Assembly (NCBI GenBank): GCA_946611835.1
Contig: CAMOEE010000003.1
Span: 1-33,861, forward strand
Reading direction: 5' to 3'
DNA from: an uncultured Treponema sp.
GTDB taxonomy: Bacteria > Spirochaetota > Spirochaetia > Treponematales > Treponemataceae
Length of the DNA: 33,861 nt
The stretch's first letter is position 1; every line of letters begins with the position of its first letter. Below the pieces are notes generated by a model that made no database searches, was not told the origin of the DNA, and saw only the letters and a program-made list of their open reading frames with translations. Shown piece by piece: positions 1 to 8,174 of the stretch. Made by a program: the position numbers and the translations under genes.

Positions 1-55
1 AACTCTGAACGATATTGAATGTAAAACTGTCTTTGTTATCGATAAATGCAATCAT
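1..55 (-). CDS. trpG: Anthranilate synthase component II / glutamine amidotransferase, N-terminus only (runs off window edge)
   Basis: Minus strand from 55: ATG ATT GCA TTT ATC GAT AAC AAA GAC AGT TTT ACA TTC AAT ATC GTT CAG AGT = MIAFIDNKDSFTFNIVQS, matching the TrpG/PabA start pattern (MILLIDNYDSFTYNLVQ-like). Preceded by AGGAGG SD. Directly downstream of trpE. Confidence 0.85.
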   Translation of the reverse strand, partial: MIAFIDNKDSFTFNIVQS

Positions 56-77
56 GATTTTTCCTCCTGTTTATTTT

Positions 78-189
78 GCGTTAGGGATTGCAGCACCTGC
101 GAAGCAGTACCAGAGCAGGCAAAGCCTGCGGCGGTATGGAGCGACAGCGAAAGTGCGAAAAGCCCGACCGCCACCCGTGGCGGGAACGC
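78..189. repeat. Palindrome-rich intergenic element between trpE and trpG
   Basis: Outer GCGTT (78-82)/AACGC (185-189); inner perfect hairpins GCAGGC-AAA-GCCTGC (115-129) and CCGCCAC-CC-GTGGCGG (168-183). Confidence 0.5.
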
Positions 190-197
190 CCAATTCC

Positions 198-232
198 TAA
201 CTCCTAACTCCTAACTCCTAACTTCTAACTTC
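198..232. repeat. Heptanucleotide tandem repeat, (TAACTYC)5, overlapping the trpE 3' end
   Basis: TAACTCC TAACTCC TAACTCC TAACTTC TAACTTC read directly. Confidence 0.9.
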
Positions 233-1696
233 AAAAACTGACCTTAGTGCACCAAGCTTTTCGTTGGTCTCTTCCCATTCCCGGTCGGCATTTGAGTCGT
301 ACACGATTCCGCCGCCAGCCTGAAGGCTCCAGACCTTCCCCTGCTTGAGGGCACAGCGGATTGCGATACAGAAATCCAAATCTCCGTTCGACTGGATGTA
401 GCCGACAGCCCCCGCATAAAAGCGTCGCTTTGTCTTTTCAAGCCGGCTCAAAATCTGAATCGCGCTGATTTTTGGCGCGCCAGAAACCGTTCCTGCCGGG
501 AAGGCCGCCCGCAAAACCTGAATTGGCTTAAAGCCCGGGGCAACTTTTCCCTGAACATCGCTTACTATGTGCATTACATGACTGAATTTCTCGACTTCCA
601 TAAAGCGGGTAACTTCAACGCTTCCGTTGGCACAAACCCGCCCCAGGTCGTTTCGGGCAAGATCTACCAGCATAAGGTGCTCCGCCCTCTCCTTTCCGTC
701 GTTCAAAAGCTCAGTCTTCAGGGCCTCGTCTTCAGCATTGTTCTTTCCCCGGCGGCGGGTTCCTGCGATTGGCCTGATTGAAGCCACGCCCTCACGCACA
801 CGCACCAGACTTTCCGGGCTTGAGCCAATCAGCTGCATATCGCCGAAATCAATGTAGAAAAGATAGGGGCTTGGGTTTACTGCACGAAGTCTTCTATATA
901 TTTCCAGCGCTGAATTGTCACATTCAAGCTGGAGGCGGCGGCTTGGAACTGCCTGCAGAAGATTTCCCGCAATGATTTCCTTTTTGATTGCCTCGACTTT
1001 TTCCTTATATTCCCGCTCACTCTGCTCAAGGTTCGTGATTGTACGGACTTCGCAAGGCTCTTCGGGAGCTGAAAGGTAAGAAAAATCCATGTCATTAAGG
1101 CGTTTTTTCAAATCCGAGACAGCCTTATCCAAATCAATCTGATGCTCGTTATAGTTAATGGCAAAAATGTGAAGCTTTTCGGTAAAATGGTCGAAGACGA
1201 CATAAATGTGCCCCGTAACAAATTCGCTCTCAGGAATGTGCAGCTCGTCAGTCTGTGGAGCCATCATAATCGTGTCACAGCGGGCAGAAAATTCATAGCT
1301 CAGGTAGCCCAGTCCGCTCGTAGGAACAGGAATGGTATTTGCCCTTTCGCTTCCGTCTTCGTCATGAATAACGCTCATGTCATTCTGCCCGGCCACATAA
1401 AGAAGGGCATCAAGAATATCCGGCGTATGCAAAACCCGGCTTCCAGGTGCGATTGTCTCACCGCTGGTATTTTTTTCCTTGTAAGGCAGGCGGCGGCCGT
1501 CAATCAAAAAAGCCACACCTTCTTCGTCCTGAACGATGCGGAATGCCGGTTCCAGCAAAAGAATTGAATATCGTTCCCTGCCCCGGGCAAAACTTGCGCT
1601 TTCCAGAATTGCCGTTGCCCCGATTTTCCTCGCCAGACTAAAAGGCGTGTAACGGTCACAAGGCATTGAAAAATAAATAGAATCCGTTCGTGTCAT
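218..1696 (-). CDS. trpE: Anthranilate synthase component I
   Basis: Chorismate-binding enzyme motifs (LLQAVPSRRL, IGSSPESLVRV, RPIAGTRRRG, HLMLVDLARNDLGRV, PAGTVSGAPKI). Start chosen at MTRTD (1696) because GGAGGATTTT-ATG gives a good SD; the ORF extends to 1708. Confidence 0.93.
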   Translation of the reverse strand: MTRTDSIYFSMPCDRYTPFSLARKIGATAILESASFARGRERYSILLLEPAFRIVQDEEGVAFLIDGRRLPYKEKNTSGETIAPGSRVLHTPDILDALLYVAGQNDMSVIHDEDGSERANTIPVPTSGLGYLSYEFSARCDTIMMAPQTDELHIPESEFVTGHIYVVFDHFTEKLHIFAINYNEHQIDLDKAVSDLKKRLNDMDFSYLSAPEEPCEVRTITNLEQSEREYKEKVEAIKKEIIAGNLLQAVPSRRLQLECDNSALEIYRRLRAVNPSPYLFYIDFGDMQLIGSSPESLVRVREGVASIRPIAGTRRRGKNNAEDEALKTELLNDGKERAEHLMLVDLARNDLGRVCANGSVEVTRFMEVEKFSHVMHIVSDVQGKVAPGFKPIQVLRAAFPAGTVSGAPKISAIQILSRLEKTKRRFYAGAVGYIQSNGDLDFCIAIRCALKQGKVWSLQAGGGIVYDSNADREWEETNEKLGALRSVFEVRS

Positions 1697-1709
1697 AAAA
1701 TCCTCCAAA

Positions 1710-1725
1710 GGGGGAAGTCTCCCCC
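1710..1725. repeat. Perfect hairpin GGGGGA-AGTC-TCCCCC immediately upstream of the trpE SD
   Basis: Direct reading; core shared with 5496-5509. Confidence 0.6.
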
Positions 1726-1802
1726 TCGCTCCAAAGCGTTGCTTTTACGCTACCCCCTCTGCGGGAGTCCCCGCAACGCCCCTGTGTTACTATCTAAAGA
1801 AA

Positions 1803-1826
1803 CAGTAACATGAAGTTATGTTACTG
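1803..1826. repeat. Perfect inverted repeat CAGTAACAT-GAAGTT-ATGTTACTG
   Basis: 9-bp arms, 6-nt loop. Confidence 0.8.
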
Positions 1827-2035
1827 TCAATAGAAACAAAACGAAAAAATCATAGATTTTTCCGAGACTCGCCTAAAAACTTGTCTCACAAGTTTTTTCG
1901 CTTCGCGACCGGCTCCCTATGTCAACAGAAACAAACTGTAAGGTAGGCAAAAATCACAGATTTTTGTGAGACACGCTAAAAAGTCGTCTCACGACTTTTT
2001 CTGGCTTCGCCGTCGCTCCCTATGTCAATAGAAAC
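1826..2035. repeat. Two diverged tandem units (~95 and ~103 bp) plus 12-bp partial third, each with two hairpins
   Basis: Units start gtcaa(t/c)agaaac at 1826, 1921, 2024 and end ggctccctat / cgctccctat. Each has AAAAATC-NNN-GATTTTT and AAAAA-NNNN-TCTCA-NNNN-TTTTT hairpins. Confidence 0.8.
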
Positions 2036-2036
2036 A

Positions 2037-2066
2037 TTGATTTTCCTTACCCTGTTATTGTATTAT
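2037..2066 (+). promoter_or_regulatory. Predicted sigma70-type promoter for aroDE: TTGATT-18-TATTAT, 6 nt before ATG
   Basis: TTGATT 2037-2042, TATTAT 2061-2066, ATG 2073; no SD between. Confidence 0.6.
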
Positions 2067-2072
2067 TGACTT

Positions 2073-3563
2073 ATGTCAAAACCACTGATTTGTCTTTGTC
2101 TTACGGCTCCGACTGTAAAACAGGACCTTACCCTTATCGAAAGATACCGAAAATACATTGACCTTTGTGAGCTTAGAGTCGATTTGCTTGACGATGATGA
2201 AAGGCTTATTATCCGGGATTTTCCTTCACAAGCTAATATTCCCTGTATCCTTACGATTCGACGTACCGTTGACGGAGGAAAATTTTCTGAAGGAGAAGCG
2301 GCCCGCTCAATGCTTTTTGCCCGAGCCCTTGCATTTGCCAGCGAGGATTCCAGCAAGAATTTCGCTTATGTAGATTTTGAGGAAGATTTCCACATTTCTT
2401 CCCTTGAAGATGCGGCCATGGCTTACGGCACTAAAATCATCCGTTCTTTCCATGACATGGAAAATCCTGTTCCAAGCATCGCAGAAAAACTCAAATCAAT
2501 GCATTCTTCCCACTTTGAGATTCCCAAAATCGCTTTCATGCCGCATTCACTCAAAGATGTCAGCGAGATGTACCGGGAAATGCAGCAATTCAAAGACTCA
2601 GACCAGATTGTCTGTGCCATGGGCGGGATTGGTCTTCCTTCAAGAATCCTTGCCGAAAAATTCCATTCTTATCTTAGCTACACTTCCCCGGCTGATCTGG
2701 AGCTCAGTCTTTCTGATATCGGCCAGATTGACCCCAAGACAATCGAAGAAGTCTACAATTTTCATGAAATTGACGAAGACACTGCGCTTTTCGGCATAAC
2801 AGGTTTCCCCCTCAAGTACACTTCAAGTCCAAACATGCAGAACGCCTTCCTCCGAAAAGAGAACATAAATGCGGTCTACATTCCCTTCAAAGCAGAAAAA
2901 GCAGGCGAAGCATTTGAATTTGCCGAAACACTCGACATCAAAGGCTTCTCTGTCACGATTCCCCACAAAGAGGACATAATCAAGCACCTTCAGAAAACCG
3001 ACAGAAAGGTCTCAGAAATCGGTGCCTGCAACACGGTCATCAACGAGAATGGGGTCTGGGCTGGTTACAACACAGACTGCACCGGCTTCGCAAAGGCTCT
3101 GCTCGAATTCACGGGCCTCAAAAACCTCAAAAAGAAAAAGGTCGCTATCATCGGTGCAGGTGGAGCTGCAAAGGCAATCGCCTACGCAATCAAAGAAATC
3201 GGCGGGAAAGCCTGTATCTTCAACAGAACTCTGCCAAAGGCGAAAATGCTCGCCGAAAAATTTGGCTTCGAGTACGCCTCTCTTGGATTTGAGTCAATCG
3301 AGATTCTCCGGGAATATTCACAAATCATCGTTCAGACCACATCAATGGGCATGGGAAGCACAGAAGAATCAAACGCCAATAACGACCCGATCTGGTTCTA
3401 CGACTTCTCCGGCGAAGAAATGCTCTACGATATCGTTTACAAACCGGCCGTCACACCGATTATGGCAAGGGCCGAAAAATCAGGCTGCAAGGTCGAGAAC
3501 GGGCTTACCATGCTCCAGTATCAGGGCGAAGAGCAATTCAGATTATTTAAAACGGCATTGTAG
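2073..3563 (+). CDS. aroDE: Bifunctional 3-dehydroquinate dehydratase / shikimate dehydrogenase
   Basis: N-terminal type I DHQase-like region (ELRVDLL, CILTIRR, IIRSFHD) and C-terminal shikimate dehydrogenase (GFPLKYTSSPNMQNAF, SVTIPHKEDI, GACNTV, NTDCTGF, IIGAGGAAKAI). Confidence 0.92.
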   Translation: MSKPLICLCLTAPTVKQDLTLIERYRKYIDLCELRVDLLDDDERLIIRDFPSQANIPCILTIRRTVDGGKFSEGEAARSMLFARALAFASEDSSKNFAYVDFEEDFHISSLEDAAMAYGTKIIRSFHDMENPVPSIAEKLKSMHSSHFEIPKIAFMPHSLKDVSEMYREMQQFKDSDQIVCAMGGIGLPSRILAEKFHSYLSYTSPADLELSLSDIGQIDPKTIEEVYNFHEIDEDTALFGITGFPLKYTSSPNMQNAFLRKENINAVYIPFKAEKAGEAFEFAETLDIKGFSVTIPHKEDIIKHLQKTDRKVSEIGACNTVINENGVWAGYNTDCTGFAKALLEFTGLKNLKKKKVAIIGAGGAAKAIAYAIKEIGGKACIFNRTLPKAKMLAEKFGFEYASLGFESIEILREYSQIIVQTTSMGMGSTEESNANNDPIWFYDFSGEEMLYDIVYKPAVTPIMARAEKSGCKVENGLTMLQYQGEEQFRLFKTAL

Positions 3564-3587
3564 ATAATGAATCATTAAGAGGAAAAT

Positions 3588-4307
3588 ATGGCACTTACAC
3601 AAAGCGAACAGAAAGTTTTGGCTGCAAAAACTGCGGTTGACACATTGATTGAGCAGAAAAAAATCTTCTCGGGCATGAAAATCGGCTTGGGAACAGGCAG
3701 CACGGCTCTTCCGGCAGTAAAAAGACTGGCTGAAAGAATCGCAGACGGCACATTGAGCGACATCAAGGCCGTAGTAACAAGCTTCCAGACAGAAAATTAC
3801 TGCAAGGACCTGGGAATTCCTGTCTACACACTCAACGACCGGGAGATTGCGGGTCAGCTCGACCTTGCCATTGACGGCGCAGACGAAATCACCCCTGAAA
3901 ATCACCTGATTAAGGGTGGCGGAGCGGCTCACCTTCTCGAAAAAATCGTTGAATACAACTCAAAGGAACTTGTGATTGTTGCCGACGAGTCAAAGGCAGT
4001 TCCTCACACAGGAACAAAATTCCCGCTCCCAGTCGAAATCGTTCCGGGCGCAAGAAAAGCTGTCGAAAAAAAGCTTAATGAACTCGGTGCAAGATGTATT
4101 TTGCGTGAGGGAGTGAGAAAATGCGGCCCGGTAATCACAGACAACGGAAATCAGATTCTGGACTGCACCTGGCTGGAGCCGGTAAATCCAGTCGAAATGG
4201 AAGAAAAAATCGATGCGATTACAGGTGTCGTTGAGGTAGGATTCTTCACGAAGATTCGACCGACAGCGTTTATCGCGCACGCAAACGGAAGCGTGGAAAT
4301 TCGATAA
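3588..4307 (+). CDS. rpiA: Ribose-5-phosphate isomerase A
   Basis: GLGTGSTA, DLAIDGADEI, IKGGGAAH, IVADESK; SD AGAGGAAAAT before ATG. Confidence 0.96.
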   Translation: MALTQSEQKVLAAKTAVDTLIEQKKIFSGMKIGLGTGSTALPAVKRLAERIADGTLSDIKAVVTSFQTENYCKDLGIPVYTLNDREIAGQLDLAIDGADEITPENHLIKGGGAAHLLEKIVEYNSKELVIVADESKAVPHTGTKFPLPVEIVPGARKAVEKKLNELGARCILREGVRKCGPVITDNGNQILDCTWLEPVNPVEMEEKIDAITGVVEVGFFTKIRPTAFIAHANGSVEIR

Positions 4308-4322
4308 AACTTCTAAATATAA

Positions 4323-4455
4323 CTTTTTGAAGGGAGCTCCCAGCGAGAACACACCACTAGAATCCACGGTTGTGCGCTTTGGAAATTGGACTCGCTACGC
4401 TCGCCCGCACAAAGTGGATTCGTGGTGTAACCTCGCTTCCGCCCCCTTCAAAAAG
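4323..4455. repeat. 133-bp imperfect palindrome in convergent rpiA/era gap
   Basis: Left arm blocks CTTTTTGAAGGG, AGCGAG, ACACCAC, GAATCCAC, TGTGCG recur in the same order in the reverse complement of the right arm. Confidence 0.85.
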
Positions 4456-4502
4456 CTCTTTCGGACCTTTAGCGAATGTCCCCGCTTCCGATCATTTCAT
4501 AG

Positions 4503-5438
4503 TTATTTCAACAGCTTATTGAGCGTTACATCTCTCTGGCGCCAGTTTTTGTCTACTTTAACTTGTAAGTCCAGGTCGATTTTGTAGTCGAAAATCTTTC
4601 TGAGGGCTTTGATGCTCTCGACTCGGATTGTCTTAATCATCTGGGCGCCTTTTCCTATTACGATTCCCTTCTGGCTTTCCTTTTCTACACACAAAAAGGC
4701 CCGGCACCACATTTTTGTGGGTGAGCGCATTTCCATATCGGCAATCTGAACATAAACGGCGTGAGGAACTTCCTGATCCAGGCGGTTGATTGCCTGCTCA
4801 CGGATAACCTCGGCAATTCTAAAATCAACTTCCTGGTCAGTGTAAAATTCCTCACTGTAAAGATGGGGGCCTTCTTTTGCCATGTCAAAGAGTGCCTTAA
4901 GAACCTCGTTGATTCCGACATCATTTTTTGCTGACATTTCGAGAATCCGGTTTTCGGGCACATTCGGAAGATTTGCCTTGATGAATTTTCGGACATGCTC
5001 CCTAAGTACATAGGGGCCGTCTATTTTGTTGATTGCGATTACAATTTTATCCTGATGACCTTCAAGAAGCTCGGTAATCAGCCGCTCTTCTTCGGCACAG
5101 TTTCGGCTTGAGTCGATTATGTAAAGAATCAAATCGCTCGAATCCAGCTGATCAGTTACGATGCCTCTCATTTTGAGGTTCATTTTCTTTTCGGAGTCGT
5201 GGTAGCCTGGTGTATCAACAAAAACGAGCTGGCCCAGGGATGTGTTCACGATTCCACGGATTGCGTTGCGTGTGGTCTGGGGCATTGCGCTTACGATTGA
5301 GACGGGCTCGCCAGCCGCCGTATTCAGGAATGTTGACTTTCCAGCAGAAGGACGCCCGATGATTGTGACAAGGGCAGTTTTAGGCCCCACAGGAGGCTGT
5401 ACAGATTCAGATTCAATTTCAGTGATTTGTTCTTCCAT
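4503..5438 (-). CDS. era: GTPase Era
   Basis: G1 GRPSAGKSTF, G3 DTPGYHD, G4 NKID, C-terminal KH motif VIGKGAQMIKTIRVESIKALRKIFDYKIDLDLQVKV. Start chosen at MEEQITE (5438). Confidence 0.94.
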   Translation of the reverse strand: MEEQITEIESESVQPPVGPKTALVTIIGRPSAGKSTFLNTAAGEPVSIVSAMPQTTRNAIRGIVNTSLGQLVFVDTPGYHDSEKKMNLKMRGIVTDQLDSSDLILYIIDSSRNCAEEERLITELLEGHQDKIVIAINKIDGPYVLREHVRKFIKANLPNVPENRILEMSAKNDVGINEVLKALFDMAKEGPHLYSEEFYTDQEVDFRIAEVIREQAINRLDQEVPHAVYVQIADMEMRSPTKMWCRAFLCVEKESQKGIVIGKGAQMIKTIRVESIKALRKIFDYKIDLDLQVKVDKNWRQRDVTLNKLLK

Positions 5439-5571
5439 AAGTCTGATTCTAATAGAAAAAAATAATCTTTTAAAGGTGTCGGGGCCTTGCGGATAGGGAG
5501 ACTTCCCCCACTTGCACAAATCCCACTTTCATACTAAATTACTAGGTAAATTTAAAAAACGGAGGCTTTCC

Positions 5572-6573
5572 ATGAAAAAAACATTGTTCGTCGCGGCTGC
5601 CGCTGCCCTTCTTTCTTTTTCTTTCGCCGGCTGCTCAAAATCACCGACACAGGAACTTCGAGTCTACTCAATCATCCACGATGAGGAAACCGAAGCGCTC
5701 ACAAAACTTTTCACTGAAAAAACAGGAATTCCTGTAAGCTATCTTCGTGCCACAACAGGCGAGCTTGTGAACCGTGTCATCACCGAAAAAGATTCCCCGC
5801 AGGCAGATATTTTGCTCGGCGGAGCTTCAAGCTATCACATTCAGGCAGACAAAGAGGGTGCTCTCGAAGCCTATGCCTCTCCTCTCGCCAAAAATCTTCC
5901 GGCCTATGCCGTTGCCAGCGATAACACATGGACAGGTTTCTGTGTCCTCACCCTCGGAATCGGAGTCAATGAAAAACGATTTGCCGAAAAATTCCCTGGA
6001 ATCGAACTTCCAAAAACCTGGGAGGATTTGACAAACCCGGCCTTCAAAGGCGAAGTCGTCCTTAACAATCCTTCGGCATCCAGCACAGGCTATCTTTTTG
6101 TTCAGAACCAGCTTCAGCGTCTCGGAAAAGAAAAAGGATGGGAATATCTCCTTGAGCTGACAAAAAATGTCGGTCAGTTCCCGGATTCTGGCAGCGCCCC
6201 GGCAAAACTTCTTGGAACAGGCGAATATGCAATCGGTGTCTCTTACCTGCACGCCCTCGCAAAATACAACGCCCAGGGATTCAATGTCAAACCAATCGCC
6301 CCTCCAAAATCTGTCGGTGATGTTGACTGTATCTCAATTCTCAAGAACACAAAGAATCTTTCGGCCGCAAAAAAATTCGTTGATTTCATGCTTTCTGTCG
6401 AGGCTCAGGAACTTATGAGCAAATTCACTTTCACAACTCCTGTAAATCCTGAGGCAAAAGCTGTAAAAGGAAGCATTGCAATTGCCGACATCGATTTAAT
6501 CGACTATGATGTACAGAAAGCTTCTCGGGAAAAGACTGAAGTTCTGGATAAATGGGTAAAAAGCGTAAAATAA
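5572..6573 (+). CDS. Fe(3+)-type ABC transporter substrate-binding lipoprotein
   Basis: Lipobox-like FSFAGCSKS; periplasmic binding protein pattern; SD GGAGG before ATG 5572; upstream of a permease. Confidence 0.88.
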   Translation: MKKTLFVAAAAALLSFSFAGCSKSPTQELRVYSIIHDEETEALTKLFTEKTGIPVSYLRATTGELVNRVITEKDSPQADILLGGASSYHIQADKEGALEAYASPLAKNLPAYAVASDNTWTGFCVLTLGIGVNEKRFAEKFPGIELPKTWEDLTNPAFKGEVVLNNPSASSTGYLFVQNQLQRLGKEKGWEYLLELTKNVGQFPDSGSAPAKLLGTGEYAIGVSYLHALAKYNAQGFNVKPIAPPKSVGDVDCISILKNTKNLSAAKKFVDFMLSVEAQELMSKFTFTTPVNPEAKAVKGSIAIADIDLIDYDVQKASREKTEVLDKWVKSVK

Positions 6574-8174
6574 CACTTTCTTCTATAAATCTCTTCTACC
6601 TCGCCGTGATTATCCTTCTCACGGCGGGTGTTGTTTTTCCCTTAGGCTGTGTTCTGGCCACACCAGGAGCAAAAGATTTTCTTGCGGTCTTTTCTTCTCC
6701 GGTCTGGCGGGGGGCAATGCTCAACACTCTCCTGGAATGCCTCTCTTCTACTACCCTTTCGGTTCTGGTGGGTTATCTTTTTGCCTACGCAGTCGTCAAG
6801 GCTGACATTCCCTTCAAAAAGATTTTCGGATTCATTCCAATCCTGCACTTAATGACCCCGCCTTTTGTCGGTGGCCTTTCCTTCATCCTTCTTTTCGGAC
6901 GCCAGGGTTTTTTCACTAAAACACTGCTGGGCCTTGATGTCAGTCTCTACGGCTTTTGGGGACTTTTGATTGCCCAGGTTCTTTGCTTTTTCCCTATCGC
7001 CTACCTGATTTGTGCTCAGGTCCTCAAACGAGTTCCACCAAGCCTTGAGCAGGCCGCAAGGGCCATGGGGGCTTCAAAGGCAAGGATTGCCCTCACCGTC
7101 ACCCTGCCCCTCTGTGCCAACGGTATTTTGTCGGCCGCCCTTTTCATTGCCGTCTCAGTCTTAAGTGATTTCGGAAACCCCATGATTGTTGCCGGCCGCT
7201 TCCGGGTTCTTGCAGTCGAGGTCTACACTCAGCTCACCGGCTGGGTCAGTGCAGGAACGAGCAGCGTACTCGGAATCATCCTTGTTCTGCCATCCGTCGC
7301 ACTTTTTATCGCACAGACCCATTTCATGCGAAAACAGGAAGCAAAATTCGCTGTGGTCGGCTCAAAGGCTTCCCCTCTCCCCGAAAAAAAATCTTCTCTG
7401 CCCACCCGAATTCTGCTCCTCTTTTTCTGCTCCCTGATTTCACTTTTGATTCTGGCTCAGTTCGCTTCGATTATAGTCGGGGCCTTCCAGAAGCTCTGGG
7501 GAATAAACACAACTTTCACCACTGACCACTTCAAGATGCTCGGTAAATTCGGCAGGGAGCTTTTCAATTCAATTACTTTTGCCTTTATCTCGGCAATTTT
7601 CAGCACGGCTCTGGCAAGTCTTTCGGTCTTCTTCGTCAGCCGCACTGATTTCCCCTTCAAAAAATATGTCGACATCTGCGTTCAGATTCCTGCGGCGGTT
7701 CCGGGTTCCCTTTTTGGTCTTGCCCTTTCCCTCGCTTCAAATTTCCTGCACATTCATCTTTCGGCATTAATGATAATAATCGCCATGACCGTAGCTTTCA
7801 TGCCCTTCTCATATAGAATCATCTCCACGGTCTTCTCGCAGATAAAAACAAGCCTGGACGATGCCTCATGCTCCCTTGGGGCCAGCAAAGTTCAGCTTCT
7901 TTCCACCGTCCTCCTGCCCTTAAGCAAAGGCGGAATCTTCTCATCTTTTATTTACGATTTTGTTCGCGGCGTGGGAACAATCAGCTCTGTGATTTTTCTG
8001 GTTTCTTTCAAAACGCCCCTGGCATCAATCAAAATCCTGAATCTTGCGGAACAGGGTGAATGGGGAAGAGCGGCTGCCCTCGCAACAGTTCTCACGACAC
8101 TGACATTTTCTGTCCTTCTTTTGGGAAGAGTAATCTTACGAATAAAAACAAAAAAGGAAATAATAAATTTATGA
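6552..8174 (+). CDS. ABC transporter permease, fused double permease of FbpB/ThiP type
   Basis: ~12 hydrophobic segments; two EAA-loop-like motifs (EQAARAMGASKARIALTVTLPL, DDASCSLGASKVQLLSTVLLPL). Confidence 0.9.
   Translation: MGKKRKITLSSINLFYLAVIILLTAGVVFPLGCVLATPGAKDFLAVFSSPVWRGAMLNTLLECLSSTTLSVLVGYLFAYAVVKADIPFKKIFGFIPILHLMTPPFVGGLSFILLFGRQGFFTKTLLGLDVSLYGFWGLLIAQVLCFFPIAYLICAQVLKRVPPSLEQAARAMGASKARIALTVTLPLCANGILSAALFIAVSVLSDFGNPMIVAGRFRVLAVEVYTQLTGWVSAGTSSVLGIILVLPSVALFIAQTHFMRKQEAKFAVVGSKASPLPEKKSSLPTRILLLFFCSLISLLILAQFASIIVGAFQKLWGINTTFTTDHFKMLGKFGRELFNSITFAFISAIFSTALASLSVFFVSRTDFPFKKYVDICVQIPAAVPGSLFGLALSLASNFLHIHLSALMIIIAMTVAFMPFSYRIISTVFSQIKTSLDDASCSLGASKVQLLSTVLLPLSKGGIFSSFIYDFVRGVGTISSVIFLVSFKTPLASIKILNLAEQGEWGRAAALATVLTTLTFSVLLLGRVILRIKTKKEIINL

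Noticed and set aside
15-200. 61-aa plus-strand ORF
   Set aside because: Overlaps the trpG start and the palindromic element; C-terminal part is translated repeat.
1142-1567. 141-aa plus-strand ORF opposite trpE
   Set aside because: Antisense to a confident gene, no family motif or SD.
1826-2035. CRISPR array
   Set aside because: Only two ~100-bp diverged units, no short direct repeats with unique spacers, no cas genes.
4327-4587. 86-aa plus-strand ORF
   Set aside because: Runs through the 133-bp palindrome and into the era 3' end; explained by the repeat.
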